Positions 46,137-58,293 of a stretch of DNA of 64,000 nucleotides are shown here, one piece after another (the first letter of the stretch is position 1; each line of letters opens with the position of its first letter). Location: positions 1 through 64,000 of the forward strand of contig QANT01007323.1 in the NCBI GenBank assembly GCA_003254885.1, in the 5' to 3' direction. The position numbers and the translations under genes are program-made. Origin of the DNA: Purshia tridentata. Its lineage: Eukaryota; Streptophyta; Magnoliopsida; Rosales; Rosaceae. The notes beneath the pieces were generated by a model, which was not told the DNA's origin, did no database searches, and saw only the letters and a list, made by a program, of their open reading frames with translations.

Positions 46137-49100
46137 AGTAGGAACGAGTCAATTGACTCTCTTGTCTTGGAGTAGCTGTCATACAAGGGGCTGCTTCATT
46201 TTGTCAAGCCAGGACTCCAAATGCTCAATTACACTTTATTTCAAAGTGTGAAACTGCAATGAACAGCCTTCTGTCACAATCTTCCTGCATCCTATATTCT
46301 TTCTGGTATATTTTGGTAAGCGTAAAAAAGTATAGGTTATATATGTGGAGTACACAATGTTTTATAGAGATGTTTAGGTGGTATCCAGTGTTCATTTTTA
46401 CTTGGATTAGTATCACTTTGGTGAAAGTCCTTATAGCATAAGCACTCTGAAGTGGGAGGAGTATAAGCAGCTTTTGGAATCCCACAGAATGTAAAATGTT
46501 ATTTTTGGCAAGCCACGTTGGGTTGTTCAGAGCCCAATTGAAGGCCTCTTTTTGATGGTAGAAAGGGAGCAAGGTGGAGTACACCATTTGTATAAGTATG
46601 TGAACTCGCATTATGGCTATATTTGTAAATGCCGCTTCAATTAAGACATTCTCTACCATATCTTATTTCTTTGCCATGTGGATTTATCTTTTTCCTTCAA
46701 AATTTTTTGAAGACCGTAGAAACTAATATCCCTTGGTGTTAATTTATGCAATATGCACTTATGTCATCTTCACACAAAGTATGGCACAATTTCACCGTTG
46801 AGATAAAGTGTTATTTTGTTCCTCAAACTTTCAATTTTGAAAATTAAGGTATTTAATTTTTCAATTTTTTTAATTGAGCTAATTCCATCAATTTTCTCGG
46901 TAAATTAATGCAAGTGATAAGTATATGACTATTATTTTTCTTCCAATAAGGACCCTTATGCACATTAAACTTTGTGTAAACAAAAAATGAAATAATTTCA
47001 ATTGGCAAAATCAAAAAGTAAAGTACTTTAATTTTTTGAATTAAAAATCAGAGAAACAAATATACAAATGCAATATTATAAGGAGCAAAGCTAAATTATG
47101 TAATGTTTGACATGATGTGGGTTATTTTTTATTTTTTTTAATTAACACACTTTAAAAAATGTGAAAAATAATACTTTATGAGGATACCCACTTTTTAGTC
47201 CCTTTTAGGCTTTGAATGCTGGCGTGATTTGGTTGTCTCACCTCACGTGTGGATGACACATTGAGATGTATTGCATGTGACGGTCACGTGCCATTTGGAT
47301 GGTCAAAAGACTCAAAACTCAAAATTGTGACCATGTAATGAGGTTGGTAAAGGCAACTTGTTAGGCCATCGGTTAGTCATTAGCTGGTGGAGATAAAGTG
47401 TATGACAACATTGGAGTGATAGAGGGTTAATTTTCATCTTTCTACATTATAAAATTGATTTAAATAGCTTTTTATTATATGTTATCGACTTATATTAAAC
47501 CATGTGGTAGTTTAAACAAGACCTTGATTTGTCCTTTGATAGCACCTAAGACTAAAGTAGATAGATGCTGATTAATTGTATCAAAATGATGTGAGCTTTA
47601 ACTTATAATATTGAAATGTGGGTCCAAAAGTAATTGGGTCAAGGATATTAATTAATATTTATAAATTCACTGAGGATCACTAGGATCACTAATTCTTATA
47701 AGTAGGAGTGTGATTGGGGAATGTCTAAATCTTAAACTACTTTGAATTAGATGGCTTGGCCCCAAAGCTTTAGTTGTTGACTTTCCTGGTGGTAGTTAAA
47801 CCATTAACATCCATGTTTATCTCATCAAAACTACAGTACTGATATGAAGATCACAAAGAAATAAACAATCACTGATATGATATATATCCATGTTCATAAA
47901 TTAAGCAGCACCATCAGATCAAACTATAAATAGTATAAGCCCTTTCTAGATGACTCAGGGGTAGATGCGCATATAATCAGCTTCAGTAATTTCACAAACA
48001 ACATATCTCTTAATTAACTATCATCCAATAAACCTTTAAGTTTGTGTAGCAGACAGTGTGGTCTGAGGTTTAATTGCCAAGAGATGGAACCTCTGCACCA
48101 AAATAAAGAGAGAGAAAGAAGAGAAGAAGCCAACATCCTACTGCCACTGTGGAAAATTGGTGCTCTTCTGATAGGTTGAAAGATACTCTTTGAATCAAAC
48201 AGTAACAGAGAAATATTCATAGCTTTGAAGTTCTTGCATTATCAAATTACATTTGATGCAACCTTACAGGTTTTTTCATGTCGACTCCTAGAGCTAATAT
48301 ATTTTAAAACATTTGTTCATGGTAAAACTTAAATCGAAAAGCTTCTAAGTACTATAACAAAGCTAATTAATACGTGTTAGTGCTATATGTTGGAAAGAAA
48401 GGCTGCATAGATGGTAATACATATATGTATCTCACTTGCAATGTACCAATAGAAAATGCAGGCCTGGTATATATGATATTTAGATAATAAGATATTAGAT
48501 TGAGTTAATTATATAGATAATGGAACAAATCTAAGTAGTGAGCAAGTCATGCATTGTGGTGATGAAATGAAAGTAAGCAGATTTAACACTAAGAAATCAT
48601 TTTTATTATGGCAATATGTCCCAAGTGCACAACTCACCTTTCTTATAGAAAGCAAATAGAAGTGTATGGCAATTCAATTCAGCCTAGATGTTCCTCTAGA
48701 CGTTCTCAATAAAGAATACCTGATCTATATTTACTAGCAGATAATTGGTCTCGGAAGTATTGCTTAATTTCATCAAAACTAAAGAGTCTCCCTGTTTGGT
48801 CCAATTATATGTTGTGGTACATAGAAAATTGATTCAAAAATTCAGGCAACAAATAAAATTGGAATCCACAACTTCTCTTGTAGGATTTGACCACTATTAT
48901 AAATATTCTAAAATGTAGGGATCGAGCAGGATTCAACAAAGAAACAAATTAATAATTATCATTAATGCTTTGTTTTCCTAATCAAACAACAAACTGAACA
49001 ATGAAACATGGGGTGTTTTGTCATCATCAATCCATTACATTAACATAGATACACAATAATACAACAGGTGAAACATTTCTCAGAAAATTCTAGCTACTAG

Positions 49101-50354
49101 GAAAAGATAGGGTAGTAATGAATTAAAAATATATATACAATAATACAAGGAAGGTAGGCATGGTTCAACTAGAAATGTCTACTAATTCCATATTGTTTGG
49201 ACTAATAAGTGGCCAATTGGTTAATACAATTGCATATGTCTATTATTAATTAAGCCTCTCACTTATTAGTTTGATCAATACTGTTTTGGTTGGATACTTT
49301 ATATCAGAGCTGGTCACCTTAACATGACAAAGATCATACATAAAATCACTCTTATTAGTCACCTAAGAAGGGTTCATTATCCACGTCTATGACCACCGAA
49401 AAGAAGAGTAGTTCCACGCAAGAGGAGTCTTGAACACTAATCTCACATTGGTAATCAGGTTAAGTACCTGATACCTATATATACTTATTTTGCCTCTTCA
49501 CTTGATGATTAGCAAGCTTATGGGTTAGAAACTTCGATATATAATATATATTACAATTAGGAAATCTAATATTTCTTCTGATTAATGATACACTCAAAAA
49601 TAAGATATATATAACACTATAAATCCATCATCTTAATTAAATATTAATGATCCATTTAAATTAAATAAGTTATATTTATATAGTATAAAATAAAGCATCT
49701 TAGTTATTAGCTTTTTTCTGAAAACCAGACTCGTTTTGATCTGATGAAAAGGTACAATATATCAAAATTAATTAATTGCATCCCTATATCACCCTTTCTT
49801 GGTTTATTTCTTCAAATATGAAAAGTAGTTGGTCATGAGGCTAAGCTACTTAATTTATAATGAAAGACCATATAAACATACAAGGGAAAAAATTCGAATG
49901 GGCAATGTAAACTGAATAAAGAAATTTCAGGCAAATTAAGATACAACTATATATAATGATTATAGACCCATGAATTTTCTCATTCTAAGCTTTTCTTCCT
50001 TTATCTTAGAATTTTGTTTTACATGCTGACTCTGGATAACTAACTAGCTACCACGGTACCGCCAAAGTCCAAAACAAACATGCAGGCATATATAACCTAA
50101 AAGCACACAGAAAGAGAGATAGGAAGATCTAGAGAGAGAGAGACAGAGAGAGAAAGAGCATAAGCATTGTATACATATATATTTAATTAACTGGTATCAA
50201 TTATAAAAGTTGAAAATTGATTCATCAAGATTTGAACTTGAACAGGGAGGTGTGTGCTTGTTAAAGAAGAGAAATATATACCTCATCAGATAAAGCTGTC
50301 TGGGAGGAGAGTTATCACCAAACAAGACCACCTTGTATCAGTTAAGAAATTTTT
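46137..50354. other. Intergenic, 4.2 kb, AT-rich
   Basis: The first roughly 500 bases are probably NAL1-like 3'UTR. No coding gene is supported. On the minus strand, a segment near 48000-48110 follows a pyrimidine tract and a GGTGCAG acceptor-like site and could be a downstream exon of the MIR167 primary transcript, but this is speculative. The remainder is low-complexity AT-rich DNA. Confidence 0.45.
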
Positions 50355-50760
50355 CTATTGTTGGTGGGTGAGTGATTGAAGCTGCAAGATGACCTGGTAG
50401 AAGTAACCTTAATTTATCTAGCTAGCTACTCATTAAACTAAGTTTCTTAAAGAGGTTTTGGATCAAATATATGTTGGGGTTGATTAAAAAACCATCCAAT
50501 TCTCCATATGGTTAATTGACTGAAAGTGAAAACCCAATCCTCCAAAACTACAAAAACCTGGAAATAATCAAGATCTATAATAAATATGATGACACCCATA
50601 TATCAAAGTAGTTTGGTTCCAATCAAATCTCTACCTAGCTAGCTATTTGGCCATTAATACATATAATAGGATGTATATAGTAAGTAGTAGTAGTGTGATA
50701 GCTAGTTAGGTTTAGTATACCAGATCATGCTGGCAGCTTCAAGCTCTCAAACCAACATAC
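50355..50760 (-). ncRNA. MIR167: MIR167 microRNA precursor
   Basis: On the minus strand, 50721-50741 reads TGAAGCTGCCAGCATGATCT plus G, identical to the conserved plant miR167 (d-type 3' end). The opposite arm at 50375-50395 reads AGGTCATCTTGCAGCTTCAA plus T, a typical miR167-3p star. The two arms pair with a one-base bulge and a short mismatch. Pairing extends above (GGTATACTAAACC against GGTTACTTCTACC) and weakly below. The miRNA is on the 5' arm, as in other MIR167 loci. The terminal loop plus upper stem spans about 325 nt, longer than in many MIR167 genes. miR167 directs cleavage of ARF6 and ARF8 mRNAs in auxin signalling and of IAR3. The outer limits given are approximate. Confidence 0.95.
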
Positions 50761-53700
50761 CAGACAAGGGAGAAGGATGAACCAAGACGCTGAATGAGGT
50801 TTGGCCTTTGTTGGAAATTAACCCCTTTTTCATAAGCAACCAGAATTGTAAGCTTCACTCACCCTCATAGAAATCGCGCACACACACACAAATATATAAT
50901 TATGACATTGCTAGCAAGAGTGAGATTGATATTTGCTAAAGAAAGAGAGGCACACACGAGGCATGCATGTTTTTAGCAAGTGAAGCCTCGTGACTACTCA
51001 ATCCCCTCCTCCCCCATCTACATAAATGCTAGCTTTTATGCACCTCTTGGCTCTAGCTATCCTATCCTCTGTACTACTGTAGCAGAGAGAGAGACTGAGA
51101 GAGAGAGAGTATTTAATTAATTAATTGAGTTTTTGTCCTTGTTACAGCTATAGACCTGACCCTTTGCTATCTCTCTCTCTCTCTCTCCAGTAATTTGCAT
51201 TTGTATTAATTTGTTATGGCATATTTTAAATGAAATAGACAGGACCACCATGTTCTATTGACAAATATATATATTAATGCCTCTGCTGTCTGCTCTACAC
51301 CAATAAATTAAGTATTAATTTTACTGTTTTCTTCTTCTTCTACTTCTTTATTTCTTGCCTGGTAATTAAATCTCAGAGAAAAATTATTAATTATGTGGTC
51401 AAACTCATATATATAGTTGGCTTGTGTAACCAGGATATCATATTATATATAATAGTTTATACAGCTAGTTTGTATACAAAAATAATGATGTGTGACTTAT
51501 GACATATACTCTATATTATAATTTAATAATCAAACCCATTTATTGTCTAAGTCTCTATACAAAATTATTCTTGTAAAGTAAATCAAAATTAAAACGTCTA
51601 ATTATGATGGAATAACTAGATGAATATATTGATTTCATAAATACTTGAAATGATGACCTTAACTTTGGTTAAATAGTTAAATATTTTTTGATTTATCTAA
51701 TTTTTTATAAGAATAATCAAGTGCTTAGAAAATAGACGAATTTGATCATCAAATTATAATATGGAGTGTCTCACAAATTATACTTTATCATGTTTAAAAT
51801 AATACATACATCAATAGAAGAGTATGATAGTTAATTTTTATACCAAATTAGTAAAAACATATCATTCAAATTTTTTCACTTAGTTTCCTTGGATTACCAA
51901 ATTCTACTTTAATTTTCAATAAAATCAAAGGACTCAATTTCTTCACGTACTAACTCACATATATAGGTGGCAATTAGTAAACAGAGGTGGCATTGCAGGG
52001 CTAGATGTTAAGTTCCAATTGATCGAGCGGAAAGAAAGCTTGACAAGTTGAGCACGCCTGCTGATTTGTTTCATTAGCCTTGTCTTGTACTAAAAAAGTA
52101 CTATTAGGATGGGACAAACAGACCTTCCTGACAAGACTGACAACCGATTTATTTCTTTAATTACTAATAAAATTACAAATTTGTGGCAAATTTGTGGACT
52201 CTGCTTAACGTGAGGGATTTATAATTTTAGTCATTGAGTATACATTTTCTCTAATTAATTAATCAAGAGGAGTGATCTCTGTCTTGAGATTCAAGCACCC
52301 ATCTATCGATCATCCAAAAATGAAGTTTAAAAAATTGTTATGCCTCTCGTTTCATGACCTAGCAGTGCACCCAATTGGGTCTTAATTGCCAACCAATATT
52401 AATATCATCCTATATAAGATATATAGGTGTGAATGAAATTAATTAATGCGTGCATGCATGCATGCATGCATAGATTGGAAAAGTATTGGGAACAATTAAT
52501 TAAGATTTTGTATGGGGATTAATTACTTAGTTAATTATCACTTTAATTTTTAAATAATTAGGAGCTAGTAATTAGTTAAATTAGATGCTGTGATCGACCA
52601 TGCATGTGCTTAGCGGCCGGCCGGTCCCTACTAAGCTATAGCAATACAAAGTCATTAACTACAGAGTTTCATTATTTATATGAATGAATTGGGCAGGTTG
52701 GTGGAATCAGTTGAGACTGTCCTCCCTTTGTCTTTAGCTTTGGGTGCTTCTTCTATCTGTCTCTGGTTGACAATATATTACAAATTACAATGACCTATAT
52801 GCAGACAAGACCTAATGGAAAGCAAGGACCACACACAGCTTTTTATTAGTGTTGGTATTCACACCCCAAAAAAATCATTAAGGTAGGTATAGTGGTGGTT
52901 GTGACTTGTGAATAAAGCAATATACCAAAATTAGGATTTTCTTTGCAACATGCATCTTGCCATTAATTTCATCTCTCCAATCTATATTTTTGGCCCCATG
53001 TCACTTGTATGTTTGTGTTGATTATTCATATATATCCTCCTTTCAAGACATATATATGCAGATGTGCTTTGTTTTCTTTGTTTTTTCTTTTTCTACTCTA
53101 TTATTAATATTTCTCCTGTTATTTAACAGTGGTATAGAATCAATTTTTGGAAATACAAAAGTTGAAGGGTGAAGTTAACTGAAAATTTCTAAATTTCCAT
53201 GAATGCAGCAAAGTTACGTATTTCATTCGATCTTGATGATCTTAATATGGTCTCATGGTGCAATTAATTTCCATGAAATGAGCAAGGTGATCAAGTGGCA
53301 TGCAGCACATGGGAGCAATAGAGGGATGACATGCACATGACAGGTTGTGTCATTATCACCTCTGCATTGTCTTCCTTTTGACCTTTCTCTTCATCTTATT
53401 CATTGGAAAAAAATGGATCTATAGGTTGTCCTTTCTGTGGAGGCTGCTTATAGGACCATTCATCATCTCGGAATCTTTCTAATTTTCTTGTATTAAAAAG
53501 TAACAACAACTAAAAAGAGGATTAGCATGACTTGTTAACAGCTTTAATAGTGACCTAAGACTACTTGAGCAGTTGCAATTTATTTATATCACTAAGATAT
53601 ATTGTTTAGTGAAAGGGAGATCTTAACAACCCCATAGGCCATAGCTTTACAAATTAATTAACCTAATTATAATCAAAACCTCAAACTCATAATTATTATT

Positions 53701-55758
53701 ATTATTTTTAAATAAAAATTCCTTGGCACTTGGAATTAGTTTCAACCTTGTTTTGTTGAGCTGGTGCAACTACTTCTTAATAAATAATGAATACCCACAC
53801 CACATTATTTCTATCTAATTAATTAACTAGTCTATGTTAGTTGCAGTCTTTTCAACCCTAGCTATTTATGAGCCATGACTTTGAATGAGAAGCTACCTTG
53901 AATGATTCATGAGTCATGACTAGAAATAAGGTGAGGCTGTCACTTGGACCATATGTTTTGATGATCGATAGTGACTACAAATATTGAAAGCTCGATTTAC
54001 ATTTCACACATATATTGTTTCAAAATTAGGTCACATATTTAAAATTTTTTAAATAATCAAGCAGATATTCACTTAATTAACAAACTAAAAATCATTTATA
54101 GCTGGAAGGTTTTTTTTTTAAATTCTAAAAACTAGTATTTTTTATCAAAATTTTTAAAACTAGTCTTTGTAATTTTCATTCTCTCCCTCACCTAATTTCT
54201 TTATTTTATATTAATGTCATCTCTTTCTTTTTATTAAAAAGGTAAAAAATATCAACTTTACCAAACGGAAATGACACGATTACCAGACCATTCAAGAAAG
54301 AAGTGGGCTTAGACAGGTGTGATTAAATCAGGTTTTTTCAATACTAAATACTCATGTGGGGTATATTTATTGTGATTATGTTTCCATGTTTGCTATGCTA
54401 AACATATTATTATTAAGATAATGATGTGTTGAGAATATAACCATGGCCAACATTTTTCGTTCAAACCAATATATACATGAGGTGATTAGTAAGGGAATTA
54501 ATCAAAGTGACATTGATTGGGAATTAATAATTTCTTTTCACTAGTCATCTAGGACTCGTGTCAAGGACTCAAGCTAGACGGTGCTGCAAGCCTGCAAATT
54601 TCAACTTAGGATTTAGGCATATCTCATTCCACTAGCCACGTTACCAAAAAAAAAGCCACTCAAAATTTTTAATTTGCTTCCTCCCCTTTTTCTTTTGGGC
54701 TTTTCTCTCTTCTTTTTGGCTCGAAGGGGGGTCAAAGGCCCATTCTCTAAACTATAGTTCTACAATTTTGTACAAGAAAAAGCAAGGGTGAAGTAGATGG
54801 GTCATACAAGGGCATGGGAAGAAGAATAAGTATTAGTGGCACATAGGGTGTCTTCCACTTCAATGGAAGAGGTTGCAGCATAGATGGAACAAGTTAAAGA
54901 CCTTAACAAGAATACCAATAGGAGAAAAGGTGAATATGAATCTGATTGAATGCAGAGAAATAGAATGTTGAAGTGATTGGATATATAGCTTCTGGACTTC
55001 CCTGCAACATGGCTTCAGTACTTAGTAAAAGAAATTACATAGCATAGGCAACTCTTTCTACCTTTTCCATGGTCTCATTTGGAAGCAGAGTTTCTAACAT
55101 ATGATCAGATTTTGCTGCACTAACAACATTACATGATTTATTTCCTAGAATAATACATCATATGTATCGATCGAGAGAACTAGAAAAATCAATGTCTCCT
55201 GAGACTTCACATGATGTTTTGATAATGCTCATGCTAATATGCATAGAAATTCCATTACATATCCTGCAAGGGCCTTCTTCTCAAATCTCAACTTTGAATG
55301 CCTAAGATAATCAAAGTTAAAAAGCATGAGAAAAATGAATATCAGATACCAGTTGCATATGAATACATGAACCAAGCTTTAAAACCAGTCTTCAAAATTG
55401 CCATCTTTCATACTTGTATTCTTAAAGTTGCCATTTCTAATAACATGACTCGTGGGTTTAAGCTGTACTGGATGGCATGAAGCAACAAAATGACCTAAAG
55501 GTGGAAACAGAACAAAATCTTCTTTACAATTTAATCCAGCTTCAAATTGAATGTAGTCAAACTTCAAATTTTATCAGTGTTCTTTTCTCAACAGTGACTG
55601 GCGTAGAAGGGTTACAGGCAAAAACTAAAAAGCAATTTTTCTACGCATTTCAGATTTAGAATCATGCCCAATATGATATACTGATTGAATATATATATGC
55701 ATAAAAAAAGAACCATGTTACCGAGAATTTGAGTCAGCAATGTAATTAATTTAGAAAC
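50761..55758. other. Intergenic, 5 kb, upstream of MIR167
   Basis: No coding gene is supported. The first few hundred bases are likely MIR167 5' leader and promoter (minus strand), with GA tracts at 51083-51108 and CT tracts at 51170-51186. A TGCA tandem microsatellite lies at about 52448-52471. A GC-rich CGGCCGGCCGG patch occurs near 52614. Short frames at 52957-53172 and 55298-55660 lack homology features. Confidence 0.5.
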
Positions 55759-57497
55759 TCATTTTTCATCGCTTAAAATGTTCGGCCAGCTTTGATCAGC
55801 CTGCAACTTGACAAACTCAGCCAAAAGCTTAATCTCTTCATCCTGCAAACGAGCTCCAAATGTGCATTGGCCCCTTGGCGTGCAGTTCTCACCAAAACCC
55901 TGAAAATTCCCACAAAATAGAACACCTTCAATTAGGTGCAAACATGACAGTTAGGATGCAAACATTTCAAATTAAATTCTAGCCAAACTTACTGGCATTC
56001 TTCCCTTGCCAAAGTAAGTAACACGGTATATCTCCTCTTCTGTGTCAACTCCATTTCTGTAGACGAAAATTGTTAAAAGCCAATGCAAGTCATGGAATGT
56101 TCTATGTTAAATTTCTTGAGATTGTGCCTCATTACCTTTGTAGATCTTTAATAAAGAGTGTTGCACCCTAGAAAGAAGAGGAAACAATGGATAAGAAACA
56201 TCAAAGATTTTGAGGGATAAATATATGAGATCTACAGGTAAAGGGAGGCTCACTGGTTGTATTATGTTTCCACCTCCATCATGACATCCAATGCAAGTTC
56301 TACGAAACAATGCAGCTCCTTTTTGTACATCTATGGTTTGTCCATGTGAGACTGCACAAGAAAAAAGAAGTTCTGAATAAGTTGATAAAACACCAAAGAA
56401 AAGAGTATTATAGTATGGAAGTGACTGTAACACAGTATTTTTTATCAGTCGAGGTGCAAAACACCAACACAGAAGCGGCTCAAGTAGCCAACTATATCCA
56501 TTCATTTGTGATACTTACCATTGGAATAGCAATTCCCAACATTTAATAGAAAATAGGGGGCACGGGCTTTTATAAAATTGTTTATGAAACAAAAAATAAA
56601 CACCACTAGATATATGGGCAGGTGCTGAAAATCTAATCCACGAATGGTTGTCATGTTGAAATACAAGCCTGCTAAAGCAATCTCAAGGAAAAATGAATTC
56701 CATGGCTTATGTAAAATAGTAAAGAGAATTTCGGTTTTCCCAATTTAGCTACCTCATTAAACAAGCCAGTTAAGGGTTCAACCTTTTTTTTGATTTAGTT
56801 CAAAGTTCTTCTACCTGTTGAATTTCTATGTTTATCTATTGTGGACTAATGCCATCTCATTCCTTTCTGTTTCTCTAAAAGAGATTCTGAATGATTCCCA
56901 CAATGTTAATGGGGATCTTGGCCTCTACTGTTCCAACAAAGACAATAATGGCAGGACTTAGGACAAATGATGAAACCATAGGAACTATTTTTAGTTCCAA
57001 ACTTTCCAAAAGTAAAACTAAATCAATTACCACTACACTACTGTCATTGAGCACAGTATTAAATGAGTTGCACTATTAACATCTATAGAAATAGAAGCAC
57101 AGGTCACTGTGACGGTGCAAGTAATGGCACTTTGGAAATTTTACTAAAAAGCAGGGGGAATTAAGTTATCTATTGGAGGATAACCCCCCAAAGTGTGTGG
57201 TTACCACTTACCAGGGGGGTTACAGATTGGAGATAAGGCCAGAACTGCAGCCATTAAAGGTGGAGCCAAGCTCTTCAGAAACTTCCCTTGTTCATGCTTT
57301 TGAGGAATTGGGTTGTGTCCTTGCTTCACTGCACCCTTTGACAACACACCAACTCAATATTTATAAATTTTCCAGTTTGCAATTCACGAGAGAGAGAGAG
57401 AGAGAGTGCAATTCACGAGAGAGAGAGAGAGAGAGATTACCTTTGGGAAGCAGCAGGCACCATTGTTGATGTTAGATATCAAAGACGTAAGCTGCAT
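55759..57497 (-). CDS. Plastid cytochrome c6A (At5g45040-like)
   Basis: Six exons in gene order (57441-57497, 57212-57335, 56254-56351, 56136-56167, 55993-56056, 55759-55899) total 516 nt, or 171 residues, matching the family. The N-terminus MQLTSLISNINNGACCFPK starts a plastid transit peptide. FLKSLAPPLMAAVLALSPIC is a thylakoid lumen-targeting hydrophobic segment. The mature part has the haem-binding CIGCH motif, GNIIQPGATLF, RVTYFGKGRMPGFG with the axial methionine, and the c6A-specific insertion with two cysteines (CTPRGQC) that forms a disulphide. c6A is a low-potential lumenal cytochrome whose role is unsettled; it does not replace plastocyanin efficiently. The fourth exon is only 32 nt. 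Exon 2's acceptor (CAAAG|GGT) was chosen to keep frame with exon 1; a GCAG site seven bases inside is an out-of-frame alternative. Confidence 0.93.
57380..57437. repeat. Duplicated (GA)n tract in cytochrome c6A intron 1
   Basis: Two direct copies of GCAATTCACGAGAGAG extended by GA repeats lie side by side just inside the 5' splice site of intron 1 (minus strand), so the intron begins with a long pyrimidine (CT) run. Confidence 0.8.
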
Positions 57498-58293
57498 TTC
57501 TCTTTAAGTGGATGACAAAGTGATAATGTGTGAATGCAACTTGCAGGCACAAATGGAAATACAAAACTATTTGAAGGCTCAAAGCTACACTTTACATATA
57601 TCCATTGTCTGACCAAAGATAAAAAGAGGATAACACCTTACGCACCAATACACCATCAAGACTTTAATTTTTAGCTTAACCAATAAGTTCTCTAAAAATT
57701 TTTGAGGAAAAAAATAATTATCTACCTAGTATCTATTAATTTTGATAAACGGATAACATTATCCATAAACAAAAAGAGAGAAGTCATTTTAATTATTATT
57801 TTGAAACATGTTAATAATATTGTAGTTAGTATTTTAATACTTATGGGCATTTTTCAATTTTCCTTCCTTTTACACAATCAATTTTCTTTCTTTTTACACA
57901 AATTGAAGTAATTAATTACATAATAAATTCATTTAAGAATTTAATTAAAAGGATACGATGAATGTGTTGGTGTTGTCTTATTGCTTCTTTTTCTTGGTCT
58001 AATAGTTGTCAATGCTCCAATTAAACCAAACTTAGTTACTTAGCTAATTTTACACGTCGTATTATCTGAACTGAATATATAAAATAACTTTTGCGAAAAT
58101 TGTCCTTTTGCGAGTTATATAACTTATTCTCTGTCCTTCCGTACCAGTCGTGGATTGCTTCCGAGCTTTGTCCCCTTTAGCTTCACGACTCATCCCCAAT
58201 TATCCAAATTTCATCAAAATTTGGACTTCAAGTTGCAAAATCTAAACCCCCGATCAATTTTAGACGCATAATTTAGGGTTTGATTTTGGTGAA
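57498..58293. promoter_or_regulatory. Divergent promoter region of cytochrome c6A and the LCAT-type phospholipase
   Basis: The two start codons are about 0.8 kb apart and point away from each other. The sequence is AT-rich with several TATA-like runs, none at a decisive distance. No gene lies within. Confidence 0.45.

Noticed and set aside
48014-48220. 68-codon minus-strand frame as a small gene
   Set aside because: There are no family features; at most it could be non-coding exon sequence of the MIR167 transcript.
52957-53172. 71-codon plus-strand hydrophobic frame
   Set aside because: The hydrophobicity comes from a T-rich tract, with no promoter, homology or conserved motif.
57173-57469. 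98-codon plus-strand frame beside cytochrome c6A
   Set aside because: It is the reverse shadow of c6A exons 1 and 2 and a GA microsatellite.
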